DNA of 64,000 bases. Origin: Edwardsiella hoshinae NBRC 105699 = ATCC 33379 (lineage in GTDB: Bacteria > Pseudomonadota > Gammaproteobacteria > Enterobacterales > Enterobacteriaceae). Shown in pieces: positions 1 to 7,505 of this stretch. The stretch is taken from NCBI RefSeq assembly GCF_000474215.1, contig NZ_BAUC01000020.1, positions 1 through 64,000 on the forward strand, read 5' to 3'. Each line of letters starts with the position of its first letter. Within the stretch, counting starts at the first letter, position 1. The translations under genes were made by a program, and so were the position numbers. Below the pieces are notes generated by a model that searched no databases, was not told the origin of the DNA, and worked only from the letters and a program-made list of their open reading frames with translations.

Positions 1-998
1 AGATGGAGTGATGCCTAACATCATCAGTTTCACGGTTTAGGCTGTAACATGATGATGCTAATTCGCGCCAGGGTTTTTCTTTACGGATTTCGTTTGAGCC
101 CCACTGGGGAAGGGAGATACTGCGTCCCAGAGCAGGAAAACCCGACGTGAGGCGTAGCTTAGCGCAGAGGTAGGGCGATGCTTAGCGCGTGCCGTTATCT
201 CACCTGCCATGGGATAGCGTAGCAGGCGGTCAGAGAAAACTTTCGTCACCATTCCCTATACAGCGTGATGCCACCTTCTACGGGATGTTTTTTCTGGCGT
301 TCACCGGGGGAAGTCGTGTCGATGCACATCCTGAGGCAAGGCTACGGGGCGACTGGACGCATTCTTGTCTACAGTCAGAGATATGGCAGCATCAGGAGGG
401 CAACGTATCGCCCTATGGCCTTTGACGCTGAAGCGTCTGTGTCGAGATGATCACAGTTTCTATCTCGCTGAAGGTAGAGTAGTTATGTCAGCACGCAGGG
501 GGGACTGCGTCGTATTCGTGCGGCATACAAGATACCGTCGCTAACCACCTGCACGGCGTACCCTGGTGCGACTCTCCGATGGGGTAACGGGGTCAGTCGG
601 TGAATTAATGTGGGGCAATACGTATTAAATATATAATTAAAGATATAGATAAATATATAAAGATAAAATCTAAAAATACGATATTTAATATCGCATTTAT
701 TGCTTAATTTGAATTGAGACTCTGAAAATATATTTTAATTTAATACTTATATCTTATTTTTGCTTAATGGTATGAAATTGGTCGCTCATGCTGGATCTTC
801 CGTCTTGGCGAGAATAGAATGCGTCGCCGTGAGTTTTCGATACCTGAGGTTTTAATCAATTCATTATTTTAATTTTTATTTTAGTGAAGATAAAATCATT
901 TAATGAATTAATTTGACCTAGCATGACGCGCGTACGGGCAGTGCGCTCCGTACGCGCAATATAGCTCACGGTTAAACAGCGTAGGGGCAATGAATTAA
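1..998. other. gene-poor left edge of window
   Basis: I could not support any gene here. The first ~600 bases are moderately GC-rich and hold only short overlapping open frames of 60-80 codons, none with a recognisable protein. From about 600 to 960 the sequence turns strongly AT-rich, which suits a promoter or silencer-bound region ahead of the small gene starting near 999. No tRNA, repeat array or transposase fragment was seen. A decayed gene in the first 600 bases is possible but unproven. Confidence 0.4.
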
Positions 999-1301
999 GT
1001 GACTAAAATGCAAGTGTTAAATAATCAGGAAGTTTTCTATCAGTGGTTTACTCAAACCTTTTTATTCGATGACTCAGTTATGGCTGAAGGATGGGTGAGC
1101 GAAAGTGAGATGCGTGCTTTAGCACAGACGATGGCACCACAACGCTACCCTTGTCTGGCGACGATGTGTCCGGGTACACCTTATGCCGATTCGCCGCAGG
1201 CTGTCTACTTCTATGCTGAACAGTTATTGGTTTGGCTGGCACAGTTTATGCGCTGCCAGAACTTAACGGAGGAGGAGGAGCGCGAGGCAATGTGCGACTG
1301 A
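999..1301 (+). CDS. small hypothetical protein, about 100 residues
   Basis: An acidic protein of about 100 residues with no signal peptide or membrane segment. I do not recognise the family. It is rich in aromatic residues (FYQWFTQTF near the N-terminus) and has three or four cysteines, including the pairs CLATMC and CQN. It ends in an acidic tail (TEEEEREAMCD). The GTG at 999 or the ATG at 1008 could be the start; neither has a strong ribosome-binding site. It is preceded by an AT-rich stretch and converges on the DUF1471-like gene, with a hairpin between them. It could be an accessory regulator or chaperone-like protein, but nothing in the sequence establishes a function. Confidence 0.5.
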   Translation: MTKMQVLNNQEVFYQWFTQTFLFDDSVMAEGWVSESEMRALAQTMAPQRYPCLATMCPGTPYADSPQAVYFYAEQLLVWLAQFMRCQNLTEEEEREAMCD

Positions 1302-1318
1302 TTGAGTGGCTAATGATC

Positions 1319-1340
1319 ATCGCCGTCGTAAGACGGCGAT
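1319..1340. terminator. hairpin between convergent genes
   Basis: ATCGCCGTC and GACGGCGAT form a perfect 9-bp stem with a 4-base loop between two converging genes. No T-run follows immediately, so it is either a weak bidirectional terminator or an mRNA-stabilising hairpin. Confidence 0.4.
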
Positions 1341-1352
1341 GGCGTTGCGGCG

Positions 1353-1640
1353 TTATTTTTTATAGATCTCTACAAAGGCAGTTTTATGATCGCTGGCATC
1401 GCCCAGAATGCTTAATATACGAAAGTAGCATTGCTCCGGACGAACACCTAATTTATTACATTGTTTATCGATGGCTTGCACGACTTGGCCATCACCGACA
1501 GTCGGAAGTCCCGCTTGCTCGAGGCTGAGTGAGGCGACTTTAGTATAGCCGGTAGTATCACTGCTATTGATTTGGGTAGCGGCAAAAGCCGGCGCGCAGA
1601 ATAGGGCACAAAGAGCAACAACTGATCTTAATTGCTTCAT
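1353..1640 (-). CDS. secreted small protein, DUF1471 (YhcN/BhsA/McbA)-like
   Basis: A 95-residue protein with a clear Sec signal peptide (a basic MKQLR start, then a hydrophobic core ending APAFA before residue 21). The mature ~75 residues resemble the YdgH/BhsA/McbA domain found in enteric stress and biofilm proteins: a conserved alternation ending in an 'Y-R-I ... A-x-V-E-I-Y-K' strand. Here the C-terminus reads FVEIYKK. Two cysteines, in QCNK and QCYF, could form a periplasmic disulfide, which is not usual for the family. The start has a good AGGA-type ribosome-binding site about 9 bases upstream. The family assignment is by pattern only. Enteric genomes carry many paralogues, so no symbol is given. 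Confidence 0.6.
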   Translation of the reverse strand: MKQLRSVVALCALFCAPAFAATQINSSDTTGYTKVASLSLEQAGLPTVGDGQVVQAIDKQCNKLGVRPEQCYFRILSILGDASDHKTAFVEIYKK

Positions 1641-2184
1641 AGATAGGTCCTTTCTTCCATTAAATACAGTTTAGGGAAACTGCGTGTTAGCTAACCGGCA
1701 TGTTTTAGTATAGGTGAGCGGCGTGATAATGCCAGAGGTCAATCATTGAAATTTATTTTTTTCAGCGTGCTTATAAATTGCTTTATTTATTAGGCCTGTA
1801 GTCGTGCATTTATTCGATTACGCCTAACCAGGCGCATCGACGTTTCTAATAAGGATGAAATAAGAGTGTAGCGGCGATGTGTGCCAGGCGGTACCACCCG
1901 AGCGGCAAGAGGATCACGAGTGGCAAGAGATAGCGTCCGGCGAAACGGCTTGTGGGTGACCAGCGAAACAGGCGTAACCAGAGTCGGGACATGATGCGCG
2001 TGCCTTATCGGGAGCGGTGATAGCCCTATATTAGGACAACGAGATGGCATTAATGTGACAATCAGGAGTCGGGGGGTAACGCTGACGGTAGCGCGTTTTC
2101 TTTACCATGCAGTTGGCACGAATTGCCGATTGTCTGCGCGAAGTGGACTAAAAAGCGGCATTCGGTCGTGTGATGGGTAAATTT
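1641..2184. other. intergenic region before the tRNA genes
   Basis: No gene can be supported. An open frame on the minus strand (about 1790-2050) has arginine/proline-rich content and no family resemblance, so it is treated as spurious. The stretch around 1740-1800 is AT-rich. The enteric neighbour pgsA, which normally precedes glyW, is absent. Confidence 0.4.
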
Positions 2185-2186
2185 TT

Positions 2187-2215
2187 GGTGACGTCGCGCG
2201 TGAAATCCGTAGAAT
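2187..2215 (+). promoter_or_regulatory. probable promoter of the tRNA operon
   Basis: A TAGAAT -10 hexamer (2210-2215) sits 17 bases after GGTGAC (2187-2192). It is followed by the GC-rich discriminator ACGCCCC, typical of stringently controlled stable-RNA promoters. Transcription would begin near 2222, about 50 bases before the mature tRNA-Gly. Confidence 0.5.
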
Positions 2216-2270
2216 ACGCCCCATCTGATGAGCACCACTCATTAGCATCATCAGTCGGCTTTTTAGCCGC

Positions 2271-2346
<76 letters not shown>

Positions 2347-2386
2347 GTTTTTATGCAGCACGCTTTCTAGCGGCGGCAACCCCTTA

Positions 2387-2460
2387 GGCGCGTTAACAAA
2401 GCGGTTATGTAGCGGATTGCAAATCCGTCTAGTCCGGTTCGACTCCGGAACGCGCCTCCA
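2387..2460 (+). tRNA. cysT: tRNA-Cys (anticodon GCA)
   Basis: A complete 74-base tRNA with encoded CCA. The acceptor stem GGCGCGT pairs with ACGCGCC, the anticodon GCA is at 2419-2421, and the T-arm carries GGTTCGACTCC. It is the second gene of the glyW-cysT operon. The enteric third gene, leuZ (tRNA-Leu), does not follow; a terminator comes directly after. Confidence 0.97.
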
Positions 2461-2466
2461 TTTTTG

Positions 2467-2498
2467 ACCCCGTGGGTATTATGCCCGCGGGGTTTTTG
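2467..2498 (+). terminator. Rho-independent terminator of the tRNA operon
   Basis: ACCCCGTGGG pairs with CCCGCGGGGT (one G-U pair), followed by a T5 run. It lies seven bases after the CCA end of tRNA-Cys. Confidence 0.85.
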
Positions 2499-2678
2499 TT
2501 TATGCGTTATCGGCATCAGGCTGATGCCAACGCGTCCCGTCACTTTTCACTTTTGTCTCCCTTGCCTTAGCTTGCGGCATTCGTTCATACCACGTTATTT
2601 TCCTGCGCGTTATGCTAAGTGTCGGTTGGCTTCGCTTCGGCGAAGCGTGAGGAATACAGTTAGCAAACAGGGGGCAGG

Positions 2679-2948
2679 ATGCGGATCTCCAGTGAAAATA
2701 TTATGAGTTACTTGATGCGTTGTGTAGAGACGGGGCAATTTAAGAAATTGACCTTTTCTACCTATAAACGCGATCGTTGGATCTCGGTCGTCAATATGCC
2801 GTTAATGAACGCTTATCAGGTGATCGAACAAGGCTTTCATCCCCAGACGATCGAGGTGCAGGGGCGTGATGCCCTGTATGCGGCGGTCAAAAAAGCGATT
2901 CGACGTGAATTCAGTACCAATAAGACCGCCAACTTTACACAGCTGTAA
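2679..2948 (+). CDS. small hypothetical protein, about 89 residues
   Basis: A basic, soluble protein of 81-89 residues with credible coding character: charged and hydrophobic residues alternate, and few residues are rare. It reads as an alpha/beta fold with no signal peptide. The ATG at 2679 has a GGGGG-type ribosome-binding site four bases upstream. A second ATG at 2703 (MSYLMRC) would remove eight residues and is a plausible alternative. I do not recognise the family. It stands alone after the tRNA terminator, where other enterics carry leuZ and yecA. Confidence 0.5.
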   Translation: MRISSENIMSYLMRCVETGQFKKLTFSTYKRDRWISVVNMPLMNAYQVIEQGFHPQTIEVQGRDALYAAVKKAIRREFSTNKTANFTQL

Positions 2949-3505
2949 TCGAGCGCCGCGCACCATCGGCGATTGGCCTGAGCCAGCCGTGCCCACTCTG
3001 GCGGCGTGGCGCGGCGCATGGTCTTGGGTATGCGGCATTTGGATGTATGGCACGCCTGCCAGTCGCTGATTTTTTTATTAGGCAAGCTGGGCAGAAAGCC
3101 TGTTTTTGTTCTACACCAGAGACAGATCCGTTGGCGTCTGAACAGGTTGTTGACCTGTCTGAGGAGATCTGCCCATGCTCTCGCCATCACGGAGTGTGTG
3201 AAAAGACACCCGGATAGGAGGAGAAAAGGCTGCCTGATCCCGAGTGGTTGCATATCTTGGCATGGCGCTGGTTAATTAGCGCCGCGTTAAGCGCCTTGCC
3301 CATCATTGGCGATATTCGCCAGGAGCATCCACATGCCAGGTGCGTTACGGGTTTATGATGTAACGAGCAATGAGTGTAGGCTTGTTCTGCGCTTATTCGA
3401 TGAATAGGTGGCGAGACAGTAAAGGGAGTAAACACGCCATGCGAGCGGGTTGATGAGTGGGGGCTTTATCGCCGTACTCATTCCCAACCTTAACTGTATG
3501 GCGCG
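2949..3505. other. intergenic region without supported genes
   Basis: Several mutually overlapping open frames exist on both strands. Their products are rich in Arg, Cys and Trp and look like chance translations. No tRNA, repeat or recognisable gene fragment was found. Confidence 0.4.
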
Positions 3506-3535
3506 AAAAAAGAGAGGCCGCCCTAGGGCGGCCTC
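3506..3535 (-). terminator. terminator of the 61-residue gene
   Basis: A perfect 22-base palindrome (3514-3535) with arms GAGGCCGCCC and GGGCGGCCTC is followed, reading the minus strand, by a run of six T. It is placed correctly to end the small gene at 3562-3747. Confidence 0.8.
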
Positions 3536-3561
3536 GTGCGTGTTATCCGGCGCGACCTGAT

Positions 3562-3747
3562 TCACGGTTGCTGGTTGTGGAAGGCGAAACGCTGATCGAA
3601 GTACGCCTTCACGTGTGCCTCCAGACGCTGGATCTTGGCATCGACAACCTGTAATAAATACTCGTCATTATTCATGGCGTAAACCCGCTGCAATGCCAGT
3701 TCATCGGCGACGGCTTTTTCCTGTGGCGTTAATGTGTTGCTAGTCAT
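3562..3747 (-). CDS. small hypothetical protein, 61 residues
   Basis: A short, helical, soluble protein: an acidic N-terminal half (LTPQEKAVADELALQR), then an amphipathic helix (LLQVVDAKIQRLEAHVKAYF). It ends HNQQP. I chose the ATG at 3747 because an AAGTAGG ribosome-binding site lies upstream and a strong terminator follows the gene. An in-frame extension to 3807 looks non-coding. The family is not recognised. It may be a small regulatory or coiled-coil protein; that is inference from helix propensity only. Confidence 0.55.
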   Translation of the reverse strand: MTSNTLTPQEKAVADELALQRVYAMNNDEYLLQVVDAKIQRLEAHVKAYFDQRFAFHNQQP

Positions 3748-3834
3748 ACGGTAACCTACTTCAGATGGCGATAAGGCGAGCATGGCACAACGATTCATGC
3801 TTTTCAATCGCCCGGCCTGCGTAGCGGTGGTGGA

Positions 3835-4434
3835 TTAACCGTGCTGACGTTGCGCCGGTTCACGCAGCCAGAGTACGAAGTGCAGTAGGGCCATAAAGCC
3901 ATGACCGGCGAGATAGACCTCGATCAGTCCCGTCAGCGCTTTATGGATCGACTTGGCATCAAGCGCCCAGGGAGAACCACTCCGCCACAATACGAACCAG
4001 ATCAGTCCAGATAACACGACCAGCCACAGCGCACCCAATCCCAACCCCTGCACACAGGTCGCGATCCCTTTGGCGTCGGTAGCGGGTAGGCGTAGCTTCA
4101 TCATGTCACCGAGGTCGGTCTTCAATTGGCCGAAGTCGCCCCACAGATAGGGAAAGAAATAGCGCAGACCGCGGGTAGAGAGGCTATAGAAGGTCAAGAT
4201 GAGCGTCAGTACGACCATCAGCAGGCCGATGCCGATGTGCATCCAGGTAAAGATTGTATCGCTGAGCGCCGGATTTATCTGCTGTTGCGGGGTAAAACCC
4301 ATGCCATTACTGTCGAGGATCTGGATGATCACCAACAGCATAACAACAAAATGCACTACCCGGAGAAAGGGCTTCTGGTAGCTACCGAGATAGCGCCAGA
4401 ATTGGCGGCACAATAGGGTGAGTCGGGACATCAT
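3835..4434 (-). CDS. cytochrome b561-family membrane protein
   Basis: A 199-residue integral membrane protein with four predicted helices: about residues 22-40 (VVHFVVMLLVIIQIL), 60-85, 130-150 and 175-192. Histidines suited to b-heme ligation occur in helix 1 (RVVHF), helix 2 (TWMHIGIG) and helix 4 (LAGHGFMALLHF). This spacing is typical of bacterial cytochrome b561 and Ni/Fe-hydrogenase-type b cytochromes, which pass electrons between quinol and a periplasmic partner. The partner is not evident here. A GGTAACC-type ribosome-binding site favours the first of two adjacent ATGs. The gene is divergent from appA. Confidence 0.75.
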   Translation of the reverse strand: MMSRLTLLCRQFWRYLGSYQKPFLRVVHFVVMLLVIIQILDSNGMGFTPQQQINPALSDTIFTWMHIGIGLLMVVLTLILTFYSLSTRGLRYFFPYLWGDFGQLKTDLGDMMKLRLPATDAKGIATCVQGLGLGALWLVVLSGLIWFVLWRSGSPWALDAKSIHKALTGLIEVYLAGHGFMALLHFVLWLREPAQRQHG

Positions 4435-4839
4435 GGTTACCTTCTTTCTTGAGGTTTTTGTTCGATTCGCATTGTCAGCGCGGAACGCCAGTACGCCCCA
4501 CGTGATATGCCTCGCGGTGATATAATATTGAACGAATCAGCAATCTATCTCTCTGTTTACTATAGACTGAGCGATGATAGCTCACCAGCAAGTTATACAC
4601 TTGCTCTGTTACATATTGTTTTAAGTAGAACGATGACAGTAATGATAACCGATATCATTATTGTCTTATCCTGATCCGCAGAGGAAAAAGGAAGGAGAAA
4701 TATCGAGGCGCGTTTTCCCCAGCCTCAAGAAATATTGTTAGGGAGGGCTCCCCGGCATGGGGCGTCGTACGAATGTCATGATTAATCTCTGCTCCCAGGT
4801 GGCGGGATGACAGAGTCCCGGAGAGGCGTGGAGGAAAAT
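4435..4839. other. divergent promoter region with an AATGATA dyad
   Basis: About 400 bases separate the b561-like gene from appA. The middle is AT-rich. At 4641-4659 the inverted repeat AATGATA-N5-TATCATT resembles half-sites of Fur-type operators, but with non-consensus spacing. No gene was seen here. Confidence 0.4.
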
Positions 4840-6180
4840 ATGCGTGAGTGTAGGTGGCGCCGTTGGTTAGGGCCGAGTGTGGTGGGGTTATTGTTATGGC
4901 TTCCCTTGGCGGGGCAGGCCGCCTCATCAAGAGAAGAGGGTGCCTATCGCCTCGATAAGGTGGTGATCGTCAGTCGGCATGGCGTACGGGCACCGACGAA
5001 AATGCCGGCGTTGATCCGCGAAGTGACACCGGATAACTGGCCTGCCTGGCCGGTGAAACTGGGTGACATCACGCCCCGAGGCGAGGCACTGGTGACGCAA
5101 CTCGGCGTTTATTATCGCGCGTGGTTGCGTCAGCAAGGGATGCTGCCTGTGCAAGGATGCCCTGTGGCGGGATGGGTCTATGCCTGGACGGATGTCGATC
5201 AGCGTACGCGTAAGACCGGAGAGGCGTTTCTAGCCGGTCTGGCGCCGGGGTGTGGCCTGCTGATACATCACCAGCGCGAGTTGCAGCGGGTCGATCCCCT
5301 GTTCCATCCGGTCAAGGCCGGACTATGCCGTCTGGCCGCTGAACCGATGCGCCAGGCTATTGAGGCGCAGGCGGGGATGCCGCTGGCGGCCTTGAATCAT
5401 CACTATCGGGCTGCCTTGGCACACATGGATCAGACGTTGCATTTTTCTGCCTCCCCTTATTGCCAGGCGCAGCAGCACGGTGGGGCATGTACCCTGGCGG
5501 CGATGATGCCGAGTGCGTTACAGCTCTCCGCCGCTGGCGAGATCAAACTGCACGGCGCGGTCGGCCTGTCGGCGACGCTGGCGGAGATGTTCCTGCTGCA
5601 ACAAGCGCAAGGGATGGCTCAGCCGGCTTGGGGACGGATCACAACGGCTGTCCAGTGGCGTTCGCTGCTGAGTCTGCACAATGCCCAATTCGACTTGCTA
5701 TCACGCACCGACTACATCGCGCGTCACCGCGGCACACCATTGCTGCATACCGTCATTCAGGCGCTAAACGACCAGACGCCGGCGTTGACGGGCTTGACGA
5801 GGCAAAATCGGCTGTTGTTGTTGGTTGGGCATGATACGAACTTGGCCAACCTCTCCGGTCTGCTGCAAACGCCTTGGACGCTGCCTGGTCAACCGGATAA
5901 CACCCCACCCGGAGGCGAGTTGGTCTTCGAACGCTGGCTGGATGGCGCGGGACAGCCCTGGGTGCGTGTCCGGGTCGTTTACCAGACGTTGGCGCAACTC
6001 CGCCAGCAGACGCCGCTGAGCCTAGAGACGCCGCCGCATCAGGTGAGCCTGTCATTGCCAGGATGCCGGGATGCGACGCCGAACGGGCTCTGCCCCTTAG
6101 CGGAATTTAGTCGCCTGATGACGGCGCGTCTGGAGCCGGGTTGCTTGCCACCTGGCGACGCCTCTGGGGCATCACGTTAA
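4840..6180 (+). CDS. appA: periplasmic 4-phytase / histidine acid phosphatase AppA
   Basis: A histidine acid phosphatase that removes phosphate from phytate and other phosphomonoesters in the periplasm. The catalytic RHGVRAP motif (R46, H47) lies near the N-terminus and the proton-donor GHDTN (H331, D332) lies in the C-terminal third. The blocks TPRGEALV, DERTRKTGEAF-like and LPGQPDNTPPGGELVF are those of enteric AppA. A Sec signal peptide with a Leu-rich core ends near GQA/A. The ATG at 4840 is preceded by GGAGG six bases away; an upstream ATG at 4807 has no such site. Length (446) is close to E. coli AppA. It ends just before the converging pgtA. Confidence 0.93.
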   Translation: MRECRWRRWLGPSVVGLLLWLPLAGQAASSREEGAYRLDKVVIVSRHGVRAPTKMPALIREVTPDNWPAWPVKLGDITPRGEALVTQLGVYYRAWLRQQGMLPVQGCPVAGWVYAWTDVDQRTRKTGEAFLAGLAPGCGLLIHHQRELQRVDPLFHPVKAGLCRLAAEPMRQAIEAQAGMPLAALNHHYRAALAHMDQTLHFSASPYCQAQQHGGACTLAAMMPSALQLSAAGEIKLHGAVGLSATLAEMFLLQQAQGMAQPAWGRITTAVQWRSLLSLHNAQFDLLSRTDYIARHRGTPLLHTVIQALNDQTPALTGLTRQNRLLLLVGHDTNLANLSGLLQTPWTLPGQPDNTPPGGELVFERWLDGAGQPWVRVRVVYQTLAQLRQQTPLSLETPPHQVSLSLPGCRDATPNGLCPLAEFSRLMTARLEPGCLPPGDASGASR

Positions 6181-6266
6181 ACGTTAATGACAGACGAAGC
6201 GGAGGACGATGCCGTGTGGGGCGTGCCCCGCGCGGCGTACCGCGCTCTGCGTGTCTTGCGGCGAGA

Positions 6267-7505
6267 TCAGCGATAGTGTGTCTTATCCAGGTGATACTTT
6301 TTCATTCGTAGATACAGTTTCTTGCGCGGGATTTGTAGGTATTCTGCCACCTCGTTGATCCGTCCCTGATGCAGGTTGAGCGCCTCGGTGATGATCTGGC
6401 GCTCATACTCTTCGACACGTTGATCGAGCGGGGTCGGCGTCGAGGTGTGAACCTGGGGGCTGGCGAGTTCGGCCAACGGTTGTACCCCGACGGCGAACAG
6501 TTGGGCGGCGTTGGCCAGCTCACGCACGTTATTAGCCCAGTAGCGCTGTAAGAGACTCTTGCGCAGGCTGGCCGACAGGGAAGGACACGGATGGTTGAGG
6601 CGCAGGCACGCCTGTTGGAGGTAATGCATAAACAGCGGCTCAATATCATCGGGACGCTGGGCTAGCGCGGGACAATGTAGCTGCGTCATGGCGAAACAGT
6701 AATAGAGATCCGGCAGAATCCGTTGGGCAGCGGCGTGTTCGACTAACGGCCCGGTGCCGCAGGCCAAAAGACGGTAGGGCCGAGGCTCCTGGCTCTGGCT
6801 GCGTACCAGGCTGTATTGCGCTTCCTCATCAAGGCGCTCTGGATTCTGGATCAGTAGGGTGCCGCCAGTGGCCTGAGTGAGACTCTGTTGCAGATCGCTT
6901 GCTTCGCCGGCTTGATGGATGACGAACGCACCGGCGCTGCGAGCGCTCAGGCGGTGTAGATGACGCGCACACAGGGTGCGTCCGCTACCGGGTTCGCCAT
7001 AAAAATAGACGGCCAGATCGGTTTGCGCCAACTGTTGCAGGCGTGTGCGCATCTGCAACACCCACTCGCTGCGCCCAACCAGCTCGGTCTGCAACTGATG
7101 GCGCTGCCATTTGCGCCGGGCGATCAGTGCACGCCGTTCGTCGAGGGCCGCTTGTACCCGTGCGAGCAGTTGCGCCGGATCGACGGGCTTCTGGAGAAAG
7201 TCACGCGCCCCTTTCTTGACCGCCTCGACGGCCATCGGTACATCACCATGGCCGGTGATTAACAGTACCGGCAACTGGCTATCCTGGGCGCGCAGCCGCT
7301 CCATCAACGTGATACCGGAGCAGCCTGGCATACAGACATCGCTGAGGATCACTCCCGGCCAATCCGCGGGAATTAATGTGAGCGCTTGCAACGGATCGGC
7401 GCAGGCGTATACGCCGTAGCCACTCTGGGTTAGCAGTAGGGTATAGGCATCCAGTACGTCGGGATCATCATCAATTAATATAATGGTGTGTTTATGAGTC
7501 AGCAT
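6267..7505 (-). CDS. pgtA: phosphoglycerate response regulator PgtA
   Basis: The response regulator that turns on pgtP when phosphoglycerate is sensed. Residues 5-120 form a receiver with acidic pair DDD (12-14), phospho-acceptor D56 (LSDVCMP) and K (QKPVD). The middle is a reduced AAA+ domain: its P-loop reads GEPGSGRT, with Arg for the usual Lys. The Walker B acidic pair and the GAFTGA sigma-54 loop are not recognisable. A Fis-type helix-turn-helix closes the protein (INEVAEYLQIPRKKLYLRMK). Length (412) matches Salmonella PgtA. The start at 7505 overlaps the end of pgtB by 14 bases, so the two are translated together. Confidence 0.92.
   Translation of the reverse strand: MLTHKHTIILIDDDPDVLDAYTLLLTQSGYGVYACADPLQALTLIPADWPGVILSDVCMPGCSGITLMERLRAQDSQLPVLLITGHGDVPMAVEAVKKGARDFLQKPVDPAQLLARVQAALDERRALIARRKWQRHQLQTELVGRSEWVLQMRTRLQQLAQTDLAVYFYGEPGSGRTLCARHLHRLSARSAGAFVIHQAGEASDLQQSLTQATGGTLLIQNPERLDEEAQYSLVRSQSQEPRPYRLLACGTGPLVEHAAAQRILPDLYYCFAMTQLHCPALAQRPDDIEPLFMHYLQQACLRLNHPCPSLSASLRKSLLQRYWANNVRELANAAQLFAVGVQPLAELASPQVHTSTPTPLDQRVEEYERQIITEALNLHQGRINEVAEYLQIPRKKLYLRMKKYHLDKTHYR

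Noticed and set aside
1-600. A repeat or CRISPR-like pattern (recurring CTTAGCGC)
   Set aside because: Only two short copies, with no regular spacing.
1790-2050. An 86-codon minus-strand open frame before the tRNA genes
   Set aside because: Composition looks like a chance translation and no family is evident.
2837-3253. A 138-codon minus-strand open frame overlapping the 89-residue gene
   Set aside because: Arg/Cys/Trp-rich translation with no family and no ribosome-binding site. The plus-strand gene has better coding character.
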